From Basidiobolus meristosporus CBS 931.73 (taxonomy: Eukaryota > Basidiobolomycota > Basidiobolomycetes > Basidiobolales > Basidiobolaceae): a stretch of 64,000 nucleotides of DNA. Positions 22,945 to 33,928 of the stretch are shown one piece after another (the stretch's first letter is position 1; every line of letters starts with the position of its first letter). The position numbers and the translations under genes were made by a program. The stretch spans positions 140,378-204,377 of the forward strand of contig MCFE01000037.1 of assembly GCA_002104905.1 (NCBI GenBank), in the 5' to 3' direction. The notes under the pieces were generated by a model. The model saw only the letters and a list, made by a program, of their open reading frames with translations, was not told where the DNA came from and did not search any database.

Positions 22945-23891
22945 ATGAACCCTGAATAGTAAGTATACTTTTCCTTCTTTGGGCGCTTGTTGCGTATTTA
23001 TTCCCTACGGCTCGTTATAAATAGATACATACCTGGCTATGTAATCCCTCTCTTTCTACCACATCTTGTTTCCCCAACTTGGGAATTATCACCTCATCTG
23101 AACAATCTAAAGTGCTAGTTGACTGACCGTTTTTATTCCTCACTGTTGTTACTTCCAATAGCGACTATCTTTTCAAGCTCTTGCTGATCGGCGATTCTGG
23201 CGTTGGAAAATCTTGCTTGTTGCTTCGTTTTGCTGATGACACCTACACAGAAAGTTACATCAGTACTATCGGTGTTGATTTCGTAAATACCCTCACTTTC
23301 ACTTCCCTTTGTCGACAGTCGTTTTAATAATGTTGTTTCTCGTAGAAAATTAGAACCATCGAGCTAGAAGGAAAGACCATCAAGCTCCAAATTTGGGATA
23401 CCGCAGGCCAAGAGCGTTTCCGTACCATTACCTCTTCCTACTATCGTGGCGCCCATGGTATCATCGTCGTTTATGATGTGACCGACCAAGACACTTTCTC
23501 GAATGTCAAACAATGGTTGCAAGAAATCGATCGTTATGCCTCTGAGGGTGTAAACAAGCTTTTGGTTGGTAACAAGAGTGATTTAACTTCAAAGAAAGTT
23601 GTGGAGTATGACAGCGCCAAGGTATGCCTACTGATGCACACTATAACCTGCTCTATTCGTAAAAGACAATTGCTAAACCCATTTCAATAGGAATTTTCTG
23701 ACCAATTAAGCATCCCATTCTTGGAGACTTCCGCCAAGGACTCCACTAATGTAGAGCAAGCTTTCCTTACCATGGCCAAACAAATCAAGGATCGTATGGG
23801 TACCAACACTGTTGCTCCCTCCACTAAGCAAAACATCAAGATCAGCCAAGGCAGTTCTGTTCCTGCTCAGTCTAGCAGTGGTTGTTGCTAA
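22945..23891 (+). CDS. YPT1: Rab1-type small GTPase (Ypt1)
   Basis: Controls ER-to-Golgi vesicle tethering and autophagy. Four exons: 22945..22958, 23162..23282, 23346..23621 and 23691..23891; introns are 203, 63 and 69 nt. The first coding exon is only 14 nt (MNPEY, last codon split), exactly as needed to reach the conserved [11 protein letters not shown] start. The product has 203 residues. Motifs: P-loop GDSGVGKS 15-22, switch-I Thr40 in the ISTIGVDF effector region typical of Rab1, DTAGQE 63-68, NKSD, ETSAK, and a C-terminal Cys-Cys (202-203) for double geranylgeranylation. Confidence 0.97.
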
Positions 23892-24250
23892 TTTTACACT
23901 TCCCCTATTCATGTCGTTTATAAAGGCCAATTTTAACCCTATTTACTGTAAATCCACAATCAAGCTTTTTTGTTTGAATTGTTCTCCTTTTACATGTTGA
24001 CCTAGTCGCAATCATTCTGAACTAGTTATCGATTCTTCGTTTCACAATTTTATTCTCACTTCGAAGCTACGTTTTAACTTTTTACGATTAACATGTGACT
24101 TCACCTTTATCCATTCATCAAAGTCTTACTGAGCAAAAGGGAATGTATCTCATCCACAGTCAAGGTTATAGCACAATTCCTTTAATGTTTAACAATGTGC
24201 TTTTATTATTGGGAGTGCTTATGAGGAATGGGAGCGGTTAAAAGCCGTAA
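23892..24250. other. Convergent intergenic region, YPT1 / uricase A4
   Basis: Two 3' untranslated regions facing each other; AT-rich, no gene seen. This is the junction between core chromosome genes and the second uricase array. Confidence 0.5.
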
Positions 24251-25142
24251 TCAACGACGGGCAATGGTGGCAGTGATATAGCCAGATGGATCACTGATGG
24301 GTTGGAAGATGTTCATGTCCTTGCCTTCGTTGGGGAGGTTGAAGGGCTTCAAGTTGACGCTGAGGTAGTGCTTGTTGGGAAGAGCATAGCTGATCTCGCT
24401 GACATCCACGTTCTGTCCCAACACCTTCTCACCCATTTGGTACATGGTGGCTTGCACCGAGGCTGAGTCATCGGTGGCGAAGGTGCTGAGGGTGATCTCA
24501 CGAACGCTGCTGGCGATCTCGTCGAATGGAATCTCCTCGATCTTGGACTTCTCAAGGTTGTAGGTCCACTTGGCATCCACACTGGTGGAGAAGATGCGGT
24601 CGGTGGCATCCTGGAGAGTGGTGTTCTCACAACGGTGGAAGTTGGTGAATGAGGAGCCGGTGGACTTCAACACAAGGAGGTCCTTGAGGCGGGACTCGAT
24701 GGACACCTTTCCATCACGAGAGACAACCAGCTCAACACGTCTGGTCTCATCACCGTCACGGAGGAAGGAGTGCGGGTGGAGCTGGCCATCGATCTCAACG
24801 CGGGTCCAGCGGTGCTGGATGAGCTTGATGTAGACGTCATCGACATGAGAGTATCTGTTGATGAAGTGTTGACCAATCTCGTAGCCGAAACGCTCGATGG
24901 TCTGGACATTCTCGGACTTCTTGGCGAGGACATAGAGGGTGTTCTTGACAGTAGTCAGTGGGGACAACGACAGAGTTGTCAGCCTCGGTGTAGGAGGTCT
25001 CGAACTTGCCATCGAGGAGAACTTGAGCGGTGAGCTCGACAACATCATGCCAGTTCTTGGTGTGGCGGATGACCTTGGTGATGCGAACCTTGGTCTTGCC
25101 ATAGGCTTGCTTCTTCAAGTAGGCACCGGAGTTACTAGACAT
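24251..25142 (-). pseudogene. Urate oxidase subfamily A, copy A4, one frameshift
   Basis: Full-length A copy (start at 25142, MSSNSGAYLKK) of 892 nt instead of 891. One extra base lies near 24953, in the VPTDTVKN codons (about residue 63), where the other copies read GACAGTGTC or GACAGTATC and this one reads GACAGTAGTC. Translation would terminate soon after residue 62. The rest of the frame is open and near-identical to A5-A8. TATA-like TTTATATATA (plus strand) at 25197-25206 is intact. It is either a young pseudogene or a sequencing error. Confidence 0.9.
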
Positions 25143-25653
25143 GTTTTTGAGTTGGTCGATAAATTATTACACTATTTCAAATAGAAATACGAAGGTTTAT
25201 ATATACAGTATTAAATAACTTCATGGTGATACTAGATTTTATGTAGAGATCAGATCTCAACATCGAAGTTCGTAGAAAGCCTCGACTCTCATGCGTGACA
25301 ACGTAGCTGGTTTTAAATTTCCCAAACACCGCACGGAATATTGATTAGATTGAGATATTGATGCTAGCGATCCGGCCAGCTTTCCCCTACATTTACACAT
25401 TAGAATCATAAGTAGTATTTCGCAATCAGACATCCAGGAATTCCAAATGCCCATTCAAATGTGGAAACATGGATAGAGATAAATTATTATGTATATTTCA
25501 AATGAGTATTCCCATGCTAGCCACATACGAGTATTTTCACATATCACAAAGAGTACTGATACTCTAACGCTATGTGACATTCATAAAAAAACATATATAA
25601 TTCAGGTGTTTTTGGCAATAGTTCTCCAGTCTTCAAAGCAATTTCTCGTTATC
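25143..25653. promoter_or_regulatory. Divergent promoter of uricase pair A4/B4
   Basis: 511 bp between divergent starts. TATA-like boxes for A4 at 25197-25206 and for B4 at 25594-25600 (TATATAA), each about 55-60 nt from its ATG. A CTCGACT variant of the shared CTCGGCC box lies at 25281. Confidence 0.6.
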
Positions 25654-26545
25654 ATGTCATCCTTCGTTGAACTAAAACGTCAAGCTTACGGTAAAGCCAA
25701 GGTCAGAGTGCACCAAGGCCATCCGCCACACCGCCTAGTACAACGACATTCGTTGAGCTCACTTGCCAAGTCCTTCTCGAGGGTGACTTCGAAGAGGCTT
25801 ACACCAAGGCTGACAACAGCATGGTTGTCCCCACTGACACTGTCAAGAACACCTGCTACGTCATTGCCAAGAAGTCCGACCATGTTCAGACCATCGAACG
25901 TTATGCTACGAGCTTGGCAAGCACTTCGTTGACAAGTACTCCCATGTCACCCATGCTCATGTGCACATTGTCAAGTACCGCTGGGCCAGAATCAATGTCA
26001 ACGGCGAGCCCCACCCTCACTCCTTCTACCGTGACGGCAGCGAGACCAGAGAGACCTGGGTCACAGTCAGTGCGAACGATGTCAGCATCAAGTCTGGCTT
26101 GGAAGGCCTCCTTGTGTTGAAGACCACCGGCTCGTCCTTCACCAACTTCCATCACTGCGAGAACACCACTCTCCAAGATGCTGATGACCGTATCTTCTCC
26201 ACCACTGTCAAGGCCCACTACAACATCGACACCTCGATTGGAGTCGAGAACATTCCATTCGACCGCATCTTTGAAGGAGTCCGCAAGACCACCCTGGATG
26301 TGTTCGCTCACGATGACTCTGCCTCAGTCCAGGCCACCATGTACCTCATGGGTGATGTGATCTTGAAACGCTATCCCGAAGTTCAGGATGTGTACTACGC
26401 CCTCCCCAACAGCCATCATTTCACCACTAACCTCGAGCCATTCAACCTTCCTAACTCCGGCCGAGAGATGACTATTTTCTCACCCATTACCGACTTCTCG
26501 GGGTACATTACTGCTACGATTGGTCGGCGTGGTAACAAGTTCTAA
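25654..26545 (+). pseudogene. Urate oxidase subfamily B, copy B4, multiply disrupted
   Basis: Starts MSSFVELKRQ at 25654. Lesions relative to intact B genes: +1 near 25708 (GTCAGAGTGCACC), a CAG-to-TAG nonsense change near 25737, +1 near 25752, and -1 near 25903 (TATGCTACG). From 25961 the frame is open to the normal stop. The last ~200 bp (from about 26345) is clearly diverged from the other B copies (YLMGDVILKRYPEVQ, LEPFNLPNSGREM) while the first two-thirds is near-identical to them. That suggests a conversion tract ending inside the gene. Confidence 0.92.
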
Positions 26546-27007
26546 TGTATCACAAAAGTTCCTTGTGTAAAATTCGGCAGTAAATATAGCATTCGTTCTA
26601 AACCATTATCCTGAGCCTGCTGCTTCATCGATCCGAAAATAGTAAGGTTAATCTGAATAGTTCGGCTCGTCAAATACATTGAAAGGCAGCCAACAAGATT
26701 GCCATATCAGCCGCTATAAAACGTGTAATCTTATTTGCACCAACATCTCAAACTTTAGCATGACAAAAAGTGAGCCTTCACGAACTCATTTAACTGGACC
26801 AATAATGCTCCGCTGAAACGAATAGTCAGTAGTGTAGTCTACCACAAACATCCAATTAAGTATCAGCTACACACTGTTCAGTTTTCAATGTTCATTTCAA
26901 CCCATTATCAATCTCACTAATAGAATTGACAGGACTTCATTAGAGATTGGTCATAGATTTAATGGTAGAGTTTATTGAATTACTAATTGCTAAAATTTAC
27001 AAAGGGC
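26546..27007. other. Convergent spacer B4/A5
   Basis: 462 bp of 3' regions. The reverse-strand AATAAA signal of A5 (plus-strand TTTATT) lies at 26971-26976, about 32 nt past its stop. No gene. Confidence 0.5.
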
Positions 27008-27898
27008 TTAACGACGAGCAATGGTAGCAGTGATATAGCCAGATGGATCACTGATGGGTTGGAAGATGTTCATGTCCTTGCCTTCGTTGGGAAGGTTGAA
27101 GGGCTTCAAGTTGACGCTGAGGTAGTGCTTGTTGGGAAGAGCATAGCTGATCTCGCTGACATCCACGTTCTGTCCCAACACCTTCTCACCCATTTGGTAC
27201 ATGGTGGCTTGCACCGAGGCTGAGTCATCGGTGGCGAAGGTGCTGAGGGTGATCTCACGAACGCTGTTGGCGATCTCGTCGAATGGAATCTCCTCGATCT
27301 TGGACTTCTCAAGGTTGTAGGTCCACTTGGCATCCACGCTGGTGGAGAAGATGCGGTCGGTGGCATCCTGGAGAGTGGTGTTCTCACAACGGTGGAAGTT
27401 GGTGAATGAGGAGCCGGTGGACTTCAACACAAGGAGATCCTTGAGGCGGGACTCGATGGACACCTTTCCATCACGAGAGACAACCAGCTCAACACGTCTG
27501 GTCTCATCACCGTCACGGAGGAAGGAGTGCGGGTGGAGCTGGCCATCGATCTCAACGCGGGTCCAGCGGTGCTGGATGAGCTTGATGTAGACGTCATCGA
27601 CATGAGAGTATCTGTTGATGAAGTGTTGACCAATCTCGTAGCCGAAACGCTCGATGGTCTGGACATTCTCGGACTTCTTGGCGAGGACATAGAGGGTGTT
27701 CTTGACAGTATCGGTGGGGACAACGACAGAGTTGTCAGCCTCGGTGTAGGAGGTCTCGAACTTGCCATCGAGGAGAACTTGAGCGGTGAGCTCGACAACA
27801 TCATGCCAGTTCTTGGTGTGGCGGATGACCTTGGTGATGCGAACCTTGGTCTTGCCATAGGCTTGCTTCTTCAAATAGGCACTGGAAGTGTTGGACAT
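27008..27898 (-). CDS. Urate oxidase, subfamily A, copy A5
   Basis: Intact, 296 residues, starting MSNTSSAYLKK. Catalytic residues as listed for A1. Array-2 A signatures: RITKVIRH, ELVVSRDGK, GQNVDVSE, MYQMGEKVL. This copy uniquely has NSVREIT. Its 3' flank (about 26990-27007) and 5' leader resemble those of A6, marking the two as the closest pair. TATA-like TTATATA (plus strand) at 27963-27969, 65 nt upstream. Confidence 0.95.
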   Translation of the reverse strand: MSNTSSAYLKKQAYGKTKVRITKVIRHTKNWHDVVELTAQVLLDGKFETSYTEADNSVVVPTDTVKNTLYVLAKKSENVQTIERFGYEIGQHFINRYSHVDDVYIKLIQHRWTRVEIDGQLHPHSFLRDGDETRRVELVVSRDGKVSIESRLKDLLVLKSTGSSFTNFHRCENTTLQDATDRIFSTSVDAKWTYNLEKSKIEEIPFDEIANSVREITLSTFATDDSASVQATMYQMGEKVLGQNVDVSEISYALPNKHYLSVNLKPFNLPNEGKDMNIFQPISDPSGYITATIARR

Positions 27899-28415
27899 TT
27901 CGTAGATAGATACTTTGTTAATACAAGCTACTCCTGATGTGAGAGGTAGACGATGACTTCTCTTATATATATTGCATGTGGTGTCACTCGGAGTACCTTA
28001 TATTAAAATAGAATCTAAATCAAATCAAGTCTCGGCCATTCCTCACTTTAGTCCCACCAATATGGCGGAATGGTGTTTTCTACCCTCTATTGCAGATGTT
28101 CTCAGGGATTCAGATCAACTCCACGTCCTTTAATTTGGCGACTATCGGAGATGGTATTTGTTATACGGACCATTGTGCTACTGGTATAAAAAGGCAAATC
28201 TAATCTTTGATGTTCTCTTGACAAATTGCTGTGTGCACGTACTAAGGTCTAGATCCAGGATTTGAATTTGATACCAGCACATGTGGTAAATGATTGCAAT
28301 GCAAATTAGAATGTATATGCTACAAAGGCGATGGAACTGCCCTCAAGGGTATTTAAATGCAGAGCTCGTTGTCGTTGAATAGTAATCAAGCACATCGTTC
28401 GGGAGTTATTTGAAA
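27899..28415. promoter_or_regulatory. Divergent promoter of uricase pair A5/B5
   Basis: 517 bp. TATA-like boxes at 27963-27969 (A5) and 28350-28357 (TATTTAAA, B5). A CTCGGCC box lies at 28031-28037. A TTCTCAGG...AGATCAACT stretch near 28098-28120 is shared with the A6/B6 promoter and, more weakly, with A7/B7. Confidence 0.6.
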
Positions 28416-29306
28416 ATGTCTGCATCTGTTGAGTTGAAGCGCCAAGCCTATGGTAAAGCCAAGGTCAGAGTCACCAAGGCCATTCGCCACACCGCCCAAT
28501 ACAACGACATCGTTGAGCTCACTTGCCAAGTCCTTCTCGAGGGTGACTTCGAAGAGGCTTACACCAAGGCTGACAACAGCATGGTTGTCCCCACTGACAC
28601 TGTCAAGAACACCTGCTACGTCATTGCCAAGAAGTCCGACCATGTTCAGACCATCGAGCGTTATGCCTACGAGCTCGGCAAGCACTTCGTTGACAAGTAC
28701 ACCCATGTCACCCATGCTCATGTGCACATTGTCAAGTACCGCTGGGCCAGAATCAATGTCAACGGCGAGCCCCACCCTCACTCCTTCTACCGCGATGGTA
28801 GTGAGACCAGAGAGACCTGGGTCACAGTCAGTGCGAACGATGTCAGCATCAAGTCTGGCTTGGAAGGCCTCCTTGTGTTGAAGACCACCGGCTCGTCCTT
28901 CACCAACTTCCATCGCTGCGAGAACACCACTCTCCAAGATGCTGATGACCGTATCTTCTCCACCACTGTCAAGGCCCACTACAACATCGACACCTCGGTT
29001 GGAGTCGAGAACATTCCATTCGACCGCATCTTTGAAGGAGTCCGCAAGACCACCCTTGATGTGTTCGCCCACGATGACTCTGCCTCAGTCCAGGCCACCA
29101 TGTACCGCATGGCTGAGTTGATCTTGAAGCGCTTCCCAGAAGTCCGTGATGTGTACTACGCCCTCCCCAACAGCCATCACTTCACCACCAACCTTGCCCC
29201 CTTCAACCTCCCGAATGCTGGCCAAGAGATGACCATTTTCTCCCCAGTCACCGACTTCTCTGGATACATTACTGCTACCATTGGTCGTCGTCGCAGCAAC
29301 TTCTAA
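28416..29306 (+). CDS. Urate oxidase, subfamily B, copy B5
   Basis: Intact, 296 residues, starting MSASVELKRQ at the ATG 28416. Array-2 B signatures: RHTAQYND, YTKADNSMVV, HIVKYRWARI. Catalytic residues K14, T60, F162, R179, Q226 and H254 are present. It is unusual in ending RRRSNF where other B copies end in NKF or TKF. Polyadenylation signal AATAAA at 29339-29344, about 33 nt past the stop. Confidence 0.95.
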   Translation: MSASVELKRQAYGKAKVRVTKAIRHTAQYNDIVELTCQVLLEGDFEEAYTKADNSMVVPTDTVKNTCYVIAKKSDHVQTIERYAYELGKHFVDKYTHVTHAHVHIVKYRWARINVNGEPHPHSFYRDGSETRETWVTVSANDVSIKSGLEGLLVLKTTGSSFTNFHRCENTTLQDADDRIFSTTVKAHYNIDTSVGVENIPFDRIFEGVRKTTLDVFAHDDSASVQATMYRMAELILKRFPEVRDVYYALPNSHHFTTNLAPFNLPNAGQEMTIFSPVTDFSGYITATIGRRRSNF

Positions 29307-30764
29307 TTCATGCTTCGCGCATTTCATGTAACATACCCAATAAAAGTTTACACTGTTAGTGTACGTACTTGAACAAAACATTTTTGAATATCAGGATTAG
29401 AATTCGGTAGTTTAAGTAGTGTATATGGAAGGGTCATTTGCAATCTCATTTTCAACTCTGCGCTTCATCGATGTATGATTGCATGGACTCTGTATCAATA
29501 ATGAAATTGGTGACATTTACGTCTGATGAGAATATCGTGAAGAAGGTAGAGCTTGGTTTGTATCTGCGTTTGGGATTATCAGCGGGAAACTTTATATATG
29601 CAGTCTTAACGGAAGGTGATATTACCTTTACTCCTAATTACTTGTATATCATGAATACACTCATGACCTATACCCTTGTTAGTTAACATCGTAGGATTAT
29701 TGGTTTCCTGGAGCTATAAAAGAAGAGTAATAAGAGATCATCAACTACATACATACACCTCCGTAGTACTCTGCATTCAGTTCCCAATATAACATATAAA
29801 ATCAGAATGTGTACCTTATTTCTACTAACCAAAGGACTTTCAATTTATTTACAGCTGATGGAGCACACAGATCATTGCAATTAGCTAATTCATCATCTAT
29901 ATCATTCATACATTAGATGTCTCGACCTGTCAAATTACCAAGCTCTTGAATATTCTCAAAGGATCTAGTTAGTAAGACACTTCCTAATTTTTGGATTATT
30001 TACCAAAACATTTGGGCTTTCCCAAGCCTGTGACACTACTTCATGGTACTTTCCCCAAAAATTCTTATGTTTTCCAACTAAAAAGTTCTACCAAATTGTC
30101 CCTATAAAACAAATCAGTGAGTAAAGTGACACATAATCCGCAATTTTCCCAATTTTCCAAGTCAATAGACGACGCTTCATACCATACATAATACAAATAG
30201 ATTTAAGACTTAGAAAAGGGTTGGCCATAGTTAAACCAGATCCTTTTCAGTTAGAGCACTTCCCCATTCATAAAAACCTATACATAGTGCAAGGATTATC
30301 CCATCTCAGTTTTCTCAATTCCCAAGAAGTAAGAAATCAAGTGAATTTGGGTTTTCCAAACTATTGCACCAACATTTAAAAGTCTAACATGGCTGGGAAA
30401 ACCCTCAATAGGCAGAGCTGGCCATTCGAACTTCGATCAATGTTTCTGTGCACTTGGTTATTGTCTTCAGTTGATCAATCAAATCGAACGTATCATGGCC
30501 CAGTGCGTTAATACGCATCCGAGATTAACCAGCATACCTCCTATTGAGCCATATACCAGCAATTTCCAATCAACCATAGCCACCCGGAAATAGCTATCAG
30601 TAATGTCATTCAATAAGTTACTATTGCGGCATAAACCTGGCTCTGTGCTACGTTCAAATGAACGCGCGTATAATTTACCAGGTAAAGTTCGAACCACTAC
30701 TAATAAACGAAATTAAGTAGAATGGGGTTTATTAAATTGCGAAATGCCAAAATTTACAAAGGGC
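29307..30764. other. Long convergent spacer B5/A6
   Basis: 1.46 kb, the longest spacer within array 2, AT-rich. No ORF with recognisable family, no repeat shared with the other spacers and no RNA gene are seen. It may hold an eroded insertion, but nothing identifies one. Confidence 0.4.
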
Positions 30765-31656
30765 TTAACGACGAGCAATGGTAGCAGTAATATAGCCAGA
30801 TGGATCACTGATGGGTTGGAAGATATTCATGTCCTTGCCTTCGTTGGGGAGGTTGAAGGGCTTCAAGTTGACGCTGAGGTAGTGCTTGTTGGGAAGAGCA
30901 TAGCTGATCTCGCTGACATCCACGTTCTGTCCCAACACCTTCTCACCCATTTGGTACATGGTAGCTTGCACCGAGGCTGAGTCATCGGTGGCGAAGGTGC
31001 TGAGGGTGATCTCACGAACGCTGCTGGCGATCTCGTCGAATGGAATCTCCTCGATCTTGGACTTCTCAAGGTTGTAGGTCCACTTGGCATCCACACTGGT
31101 GGAGAAGATGCGGTCGGTGGCGTCCTGGAGAGTGGTGTTCTCACAACGGTGGAAGTTGGTGAATGATGAGCCGGTGGACTTCAACACAAGGAGGTCCTTG
31201 AGGCGGGACTCGATGGACACCTTTCCATCACGAGAGACAACCAGCTCAACACGTCTGGTCTCATCACCGTCACGGAGGAAGGAGTGCGGGTGGAGCTGGC
31301 CATCGATCTCAACGCGGGTCCAGCGGTGCTGGATGAGCTTGATGTAGACATCATCGACATGAGAGTATCTGTTGATGAAGTGTTGACCAATCTCGTAGCC
31401 GAAACGCTCGATGGTCTGGACATTCTCGGACTTCTTGGCGAGGACATAGAGGGTGTTCTTGACAGTGTCAGTGGGGACAACGACAGAGTTGTCAGCCTCG
31501 GTGTAGGAGGTCTCGAACTTGCCATCGAGGAGGACTTGAGCGGTGAGCTCGACAACATCGTGCCAGTTCTTAGTGTGGCGGATGATCCTTGGTGATGCGA
31601 ACCTTGGTCTTGCCATAGGCTTGCTTCTTCAAATAGGCACTGGAAGTGTTGGACAT
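30765..31656 (-). pseudogene. Urate oxidase subfamily A, copy A6, one frameshift
   Basis: Start at 31656 (MSNTSSAYLKK). One extra T near 31586 (plus strand GATGATCCTTGG where the other copies read GATGACCTTGG) shifts the frame at about residue 23, next to the conserved RHTKNW segment. The rest is open and near-identical to A5. TATA-like TTATATA (plus strand) at 31721-31727 is retained. The lesion is very early, so no functional product is expected. Confidence 0.9.
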
Positions 31657-32177
31657 TTCGTTACTAGATATTTGGCAGATACTTTGAACTCCTGATAGAT
31701 ACGAGTGACAATGACTTCTCTTATATAACTGGTAGTGCCACTTGTTGATCTTAATTTACCATTGGAGTAGGTAGAATCTTTTTAGAAATATATGTGATGG
31801 CCTCGGCCAGCCCACTACGATGATGCACAAAGTGTGTGTGTGAGATGCGGTCACAGCCCTCATTTGTAGATATTCTCAGGAATAGAGATCAACTACACAT
31901 CCTTCATTACCAGCGATGGGAGATGATTTGTGTGACAGCAACTGCGTTGCAACTAGATCCGCAAGTCCCATCTAATCTACTATGTTCTCGTGACTAGTGG
32001 CCGTGTGCAATTGCCAATGCCTAGATCCAGAAATTAGAATAACACCGAGATTGCAGTGAAATGAACATGGTGCATATCCGAGGATGTATGTGGTCGGGAA
32101 CTTTCTCAGATTGTATATATATGCCGCGCTGAAGAAATGGAAAGGCCAAGCAATATCATTGGTAAGTGATTTGAAGT
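31657..32177. promoter_or_regulatory. Divergent promoter of uricase pair A6/B6
   Basis: 521 bp. TATA-like boxes at 31721-31727 (A6) and 32114-32122 (B6). CTCGGCC at 31802-31808. Includes the TTCTCAGG/AGATCAACT stretch at about 31873-31893 shared with A5/B5. Confidence 0.6.
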
Positions 32178-33068
32178 ATGTCTGCCTCTGTTCAATTAAA
32201 ACGTCAAGCCTATGGTAAAGCCAAGGTCAGAGTCACCAAGGCCATCCGCCACACCGCCCAATACAACGACATTGTCGAGCTCACTTGCCAAGTCCTTCTC
32301 GAGGGTGACTTCGAAGAGGCTTACACCAAGGCTGACAACAGCATGGTTGTCCCCACTGACACTGTCAAGAACACCTGCTACGTCATTGCCAAGAAGTCCG
32401 ACCATGTTCAGACCATCGAACGTTATGCCTACGAGCTCGGCAAGCACTTCGTTGACAAGTACTCCCATGTCACCCATGCTCATGTGCACATTGTCAAGTA
32501 CCGCTGGGCCAGAATCAATGTCAACGGCGAGCCCCACCCTCACTCCTTCTACCGTGACGGCAGCGAGACCAGAGAGACCTGGGTCACGGTCAGTGCGAAC
32601 GATGTCAGCATCAAGTCTGGCTTGGAAGGCCTTCTTGTGTTAAAGACCACCGGCTCGTCCTTCACCAACTTCCATCACTGCGAGAACACCACTCTCCAAG
32701 ACGCTGATGACCGTATCTTCTCCACCACTGTCAAGGCCCACTACAACATCGACACCTCGATTGGAGTCGAGAACATTCCATTCGACCGCATCTTTGAAGG
32801 AGTCCGCAAGACCACCCTGGATGTGTTCGCCCACGATGACTCTGCCTCAGTCCAGGCCACCATGTACCGCATGGCTGAGCTGATCTTGAAGCGCTTCCCA
32901 GAAGTCCGTGATGTGTACTACGCCCTCCCCAACAGCCATCACTTCACCACCAACCTTGCCCCCTTCAACCTCCCTAACGCTGGCCAAGAGATGACCATTT
33001 TCTCCCCTGTTACTGACTTCTCTGGATACATCACCGCAACCATTGGTCGTCGTGGCAACAAATTCTAA
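32178..33068 (+). CDS. Urate oxidase, subfamily B, copy B6
   Basis: Intact, 296 residues, starting MSASVQLKRQ (Gln where other B copies have Glu). It has YSHVTH rather than YTHVTH, which it shares with the relic B9, and the standard GRRGNKF end. Core promoter about 60 nt upstream. Its last ~60 nt uses codons different from B5 and B8 (for example GTTACTGAC), so it has been converted less recently at the 3' end. Confidence 0.95.
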   Translation: MSASVQLKRQAYGKAKVRVTKAIRHTAQYNDIVELTCQVLLEGDFEEAYTKADNSMVVPTDTVKNTCYVIAKKSDHVQTIERYAYELGKHFVDKYSHVTHAHVHIVKYRWARINVNGEPHPHSFYRDGSETRETWVTVSANDVSIKSGLEGLLVLKTTGSSFTNFHHCENTTLQDADDRIFSTTVKAHYNIDTSIGVENIPFDRIFEGVRKTTLDVFAHDDSASVQATMYRMAELILKRFPEVRDVYYALPNSHHFTTNLAPFNLPNAGQEMTIFSPVTDFSGYITATIGRRGNKF

Positions 33069-33928
33069 TTCATTCCATTAACGTATGTAAAACATCCATT
33101 AAATATCAACTACCATCAATCCTTATTGCATTTTTGAAACTTAATAGAGTAGTGTGAAAACCTAGTTGAATCAACTACAATTTTATATAAGTGCAGGAAT
33201 AATAACGGTGGACTTCTGGCAACCCTAAACCTTTCCTGGGTTGATATCTGGTGAACCTTCCATACAAATATCAAATATAGAAATGGTTCAGAGGTGATGT
33301 TTAGCTACAGAGTACGGGTTGATAATCTGGGAGATATATAATTTAAATAAGGGCAATTTTTGTAAGCCAAATAAAATGATCGACCTCCCGGTTCGTCATT
33401 AAATGGGAACTGGAAAAATGAGTTCGTCTCATAATTCAAACTACTGAAGTTTTGTGACCACATTTTTCGCCACCACTACCGTCAAATAAAGTTACAGGAA
33501 TTGGTGGTGAACTATGTTGAGATGTAAATTGGGTTTATCTTTTAGCCACAGTGGGCCATATGCTGTTACTAATACCGGTTGTATACACACCCAGATACTT
33601 CTGTACTCATTAATAATAAAATATTGTATCCGACTGTATTAGAAATACTCCAAAGTTTGGGTAGTATTTCATCCCCATTGAAAGATATTAATGAAAAACG
33701 GGAAGCACTGATCAATTTCAAATACAAACAGAGAAATCAGGCATTATAGCAGCTCGCTTTGACTGCTCACATGGCCATTGTCTGCATCAAACACACAGCG
33801 CCCATGGTGTTCCATGTCGAAGGATGTTCAATGCGTTCGAAATTGAGTTGATATATTATTTTAATAGTGTCAGATATTACATGATGTGCAATGATACGAA
33901 TGGGGTAAACGCCCAAAATACCAAAACC
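33069..33928. other. Convergent spacer B6/A7
   Basis: 860 bp. The last ~105 bp before A7 (from about 33821) is almost identical to the segment before A8 (from about 36604), including TTCAATGCGTTCGAAATTG and the AAATACCAAAACC run at the stop, so A7 and A8 were duplicated together with their 3' flank. No gene. Confidence 0.55.
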
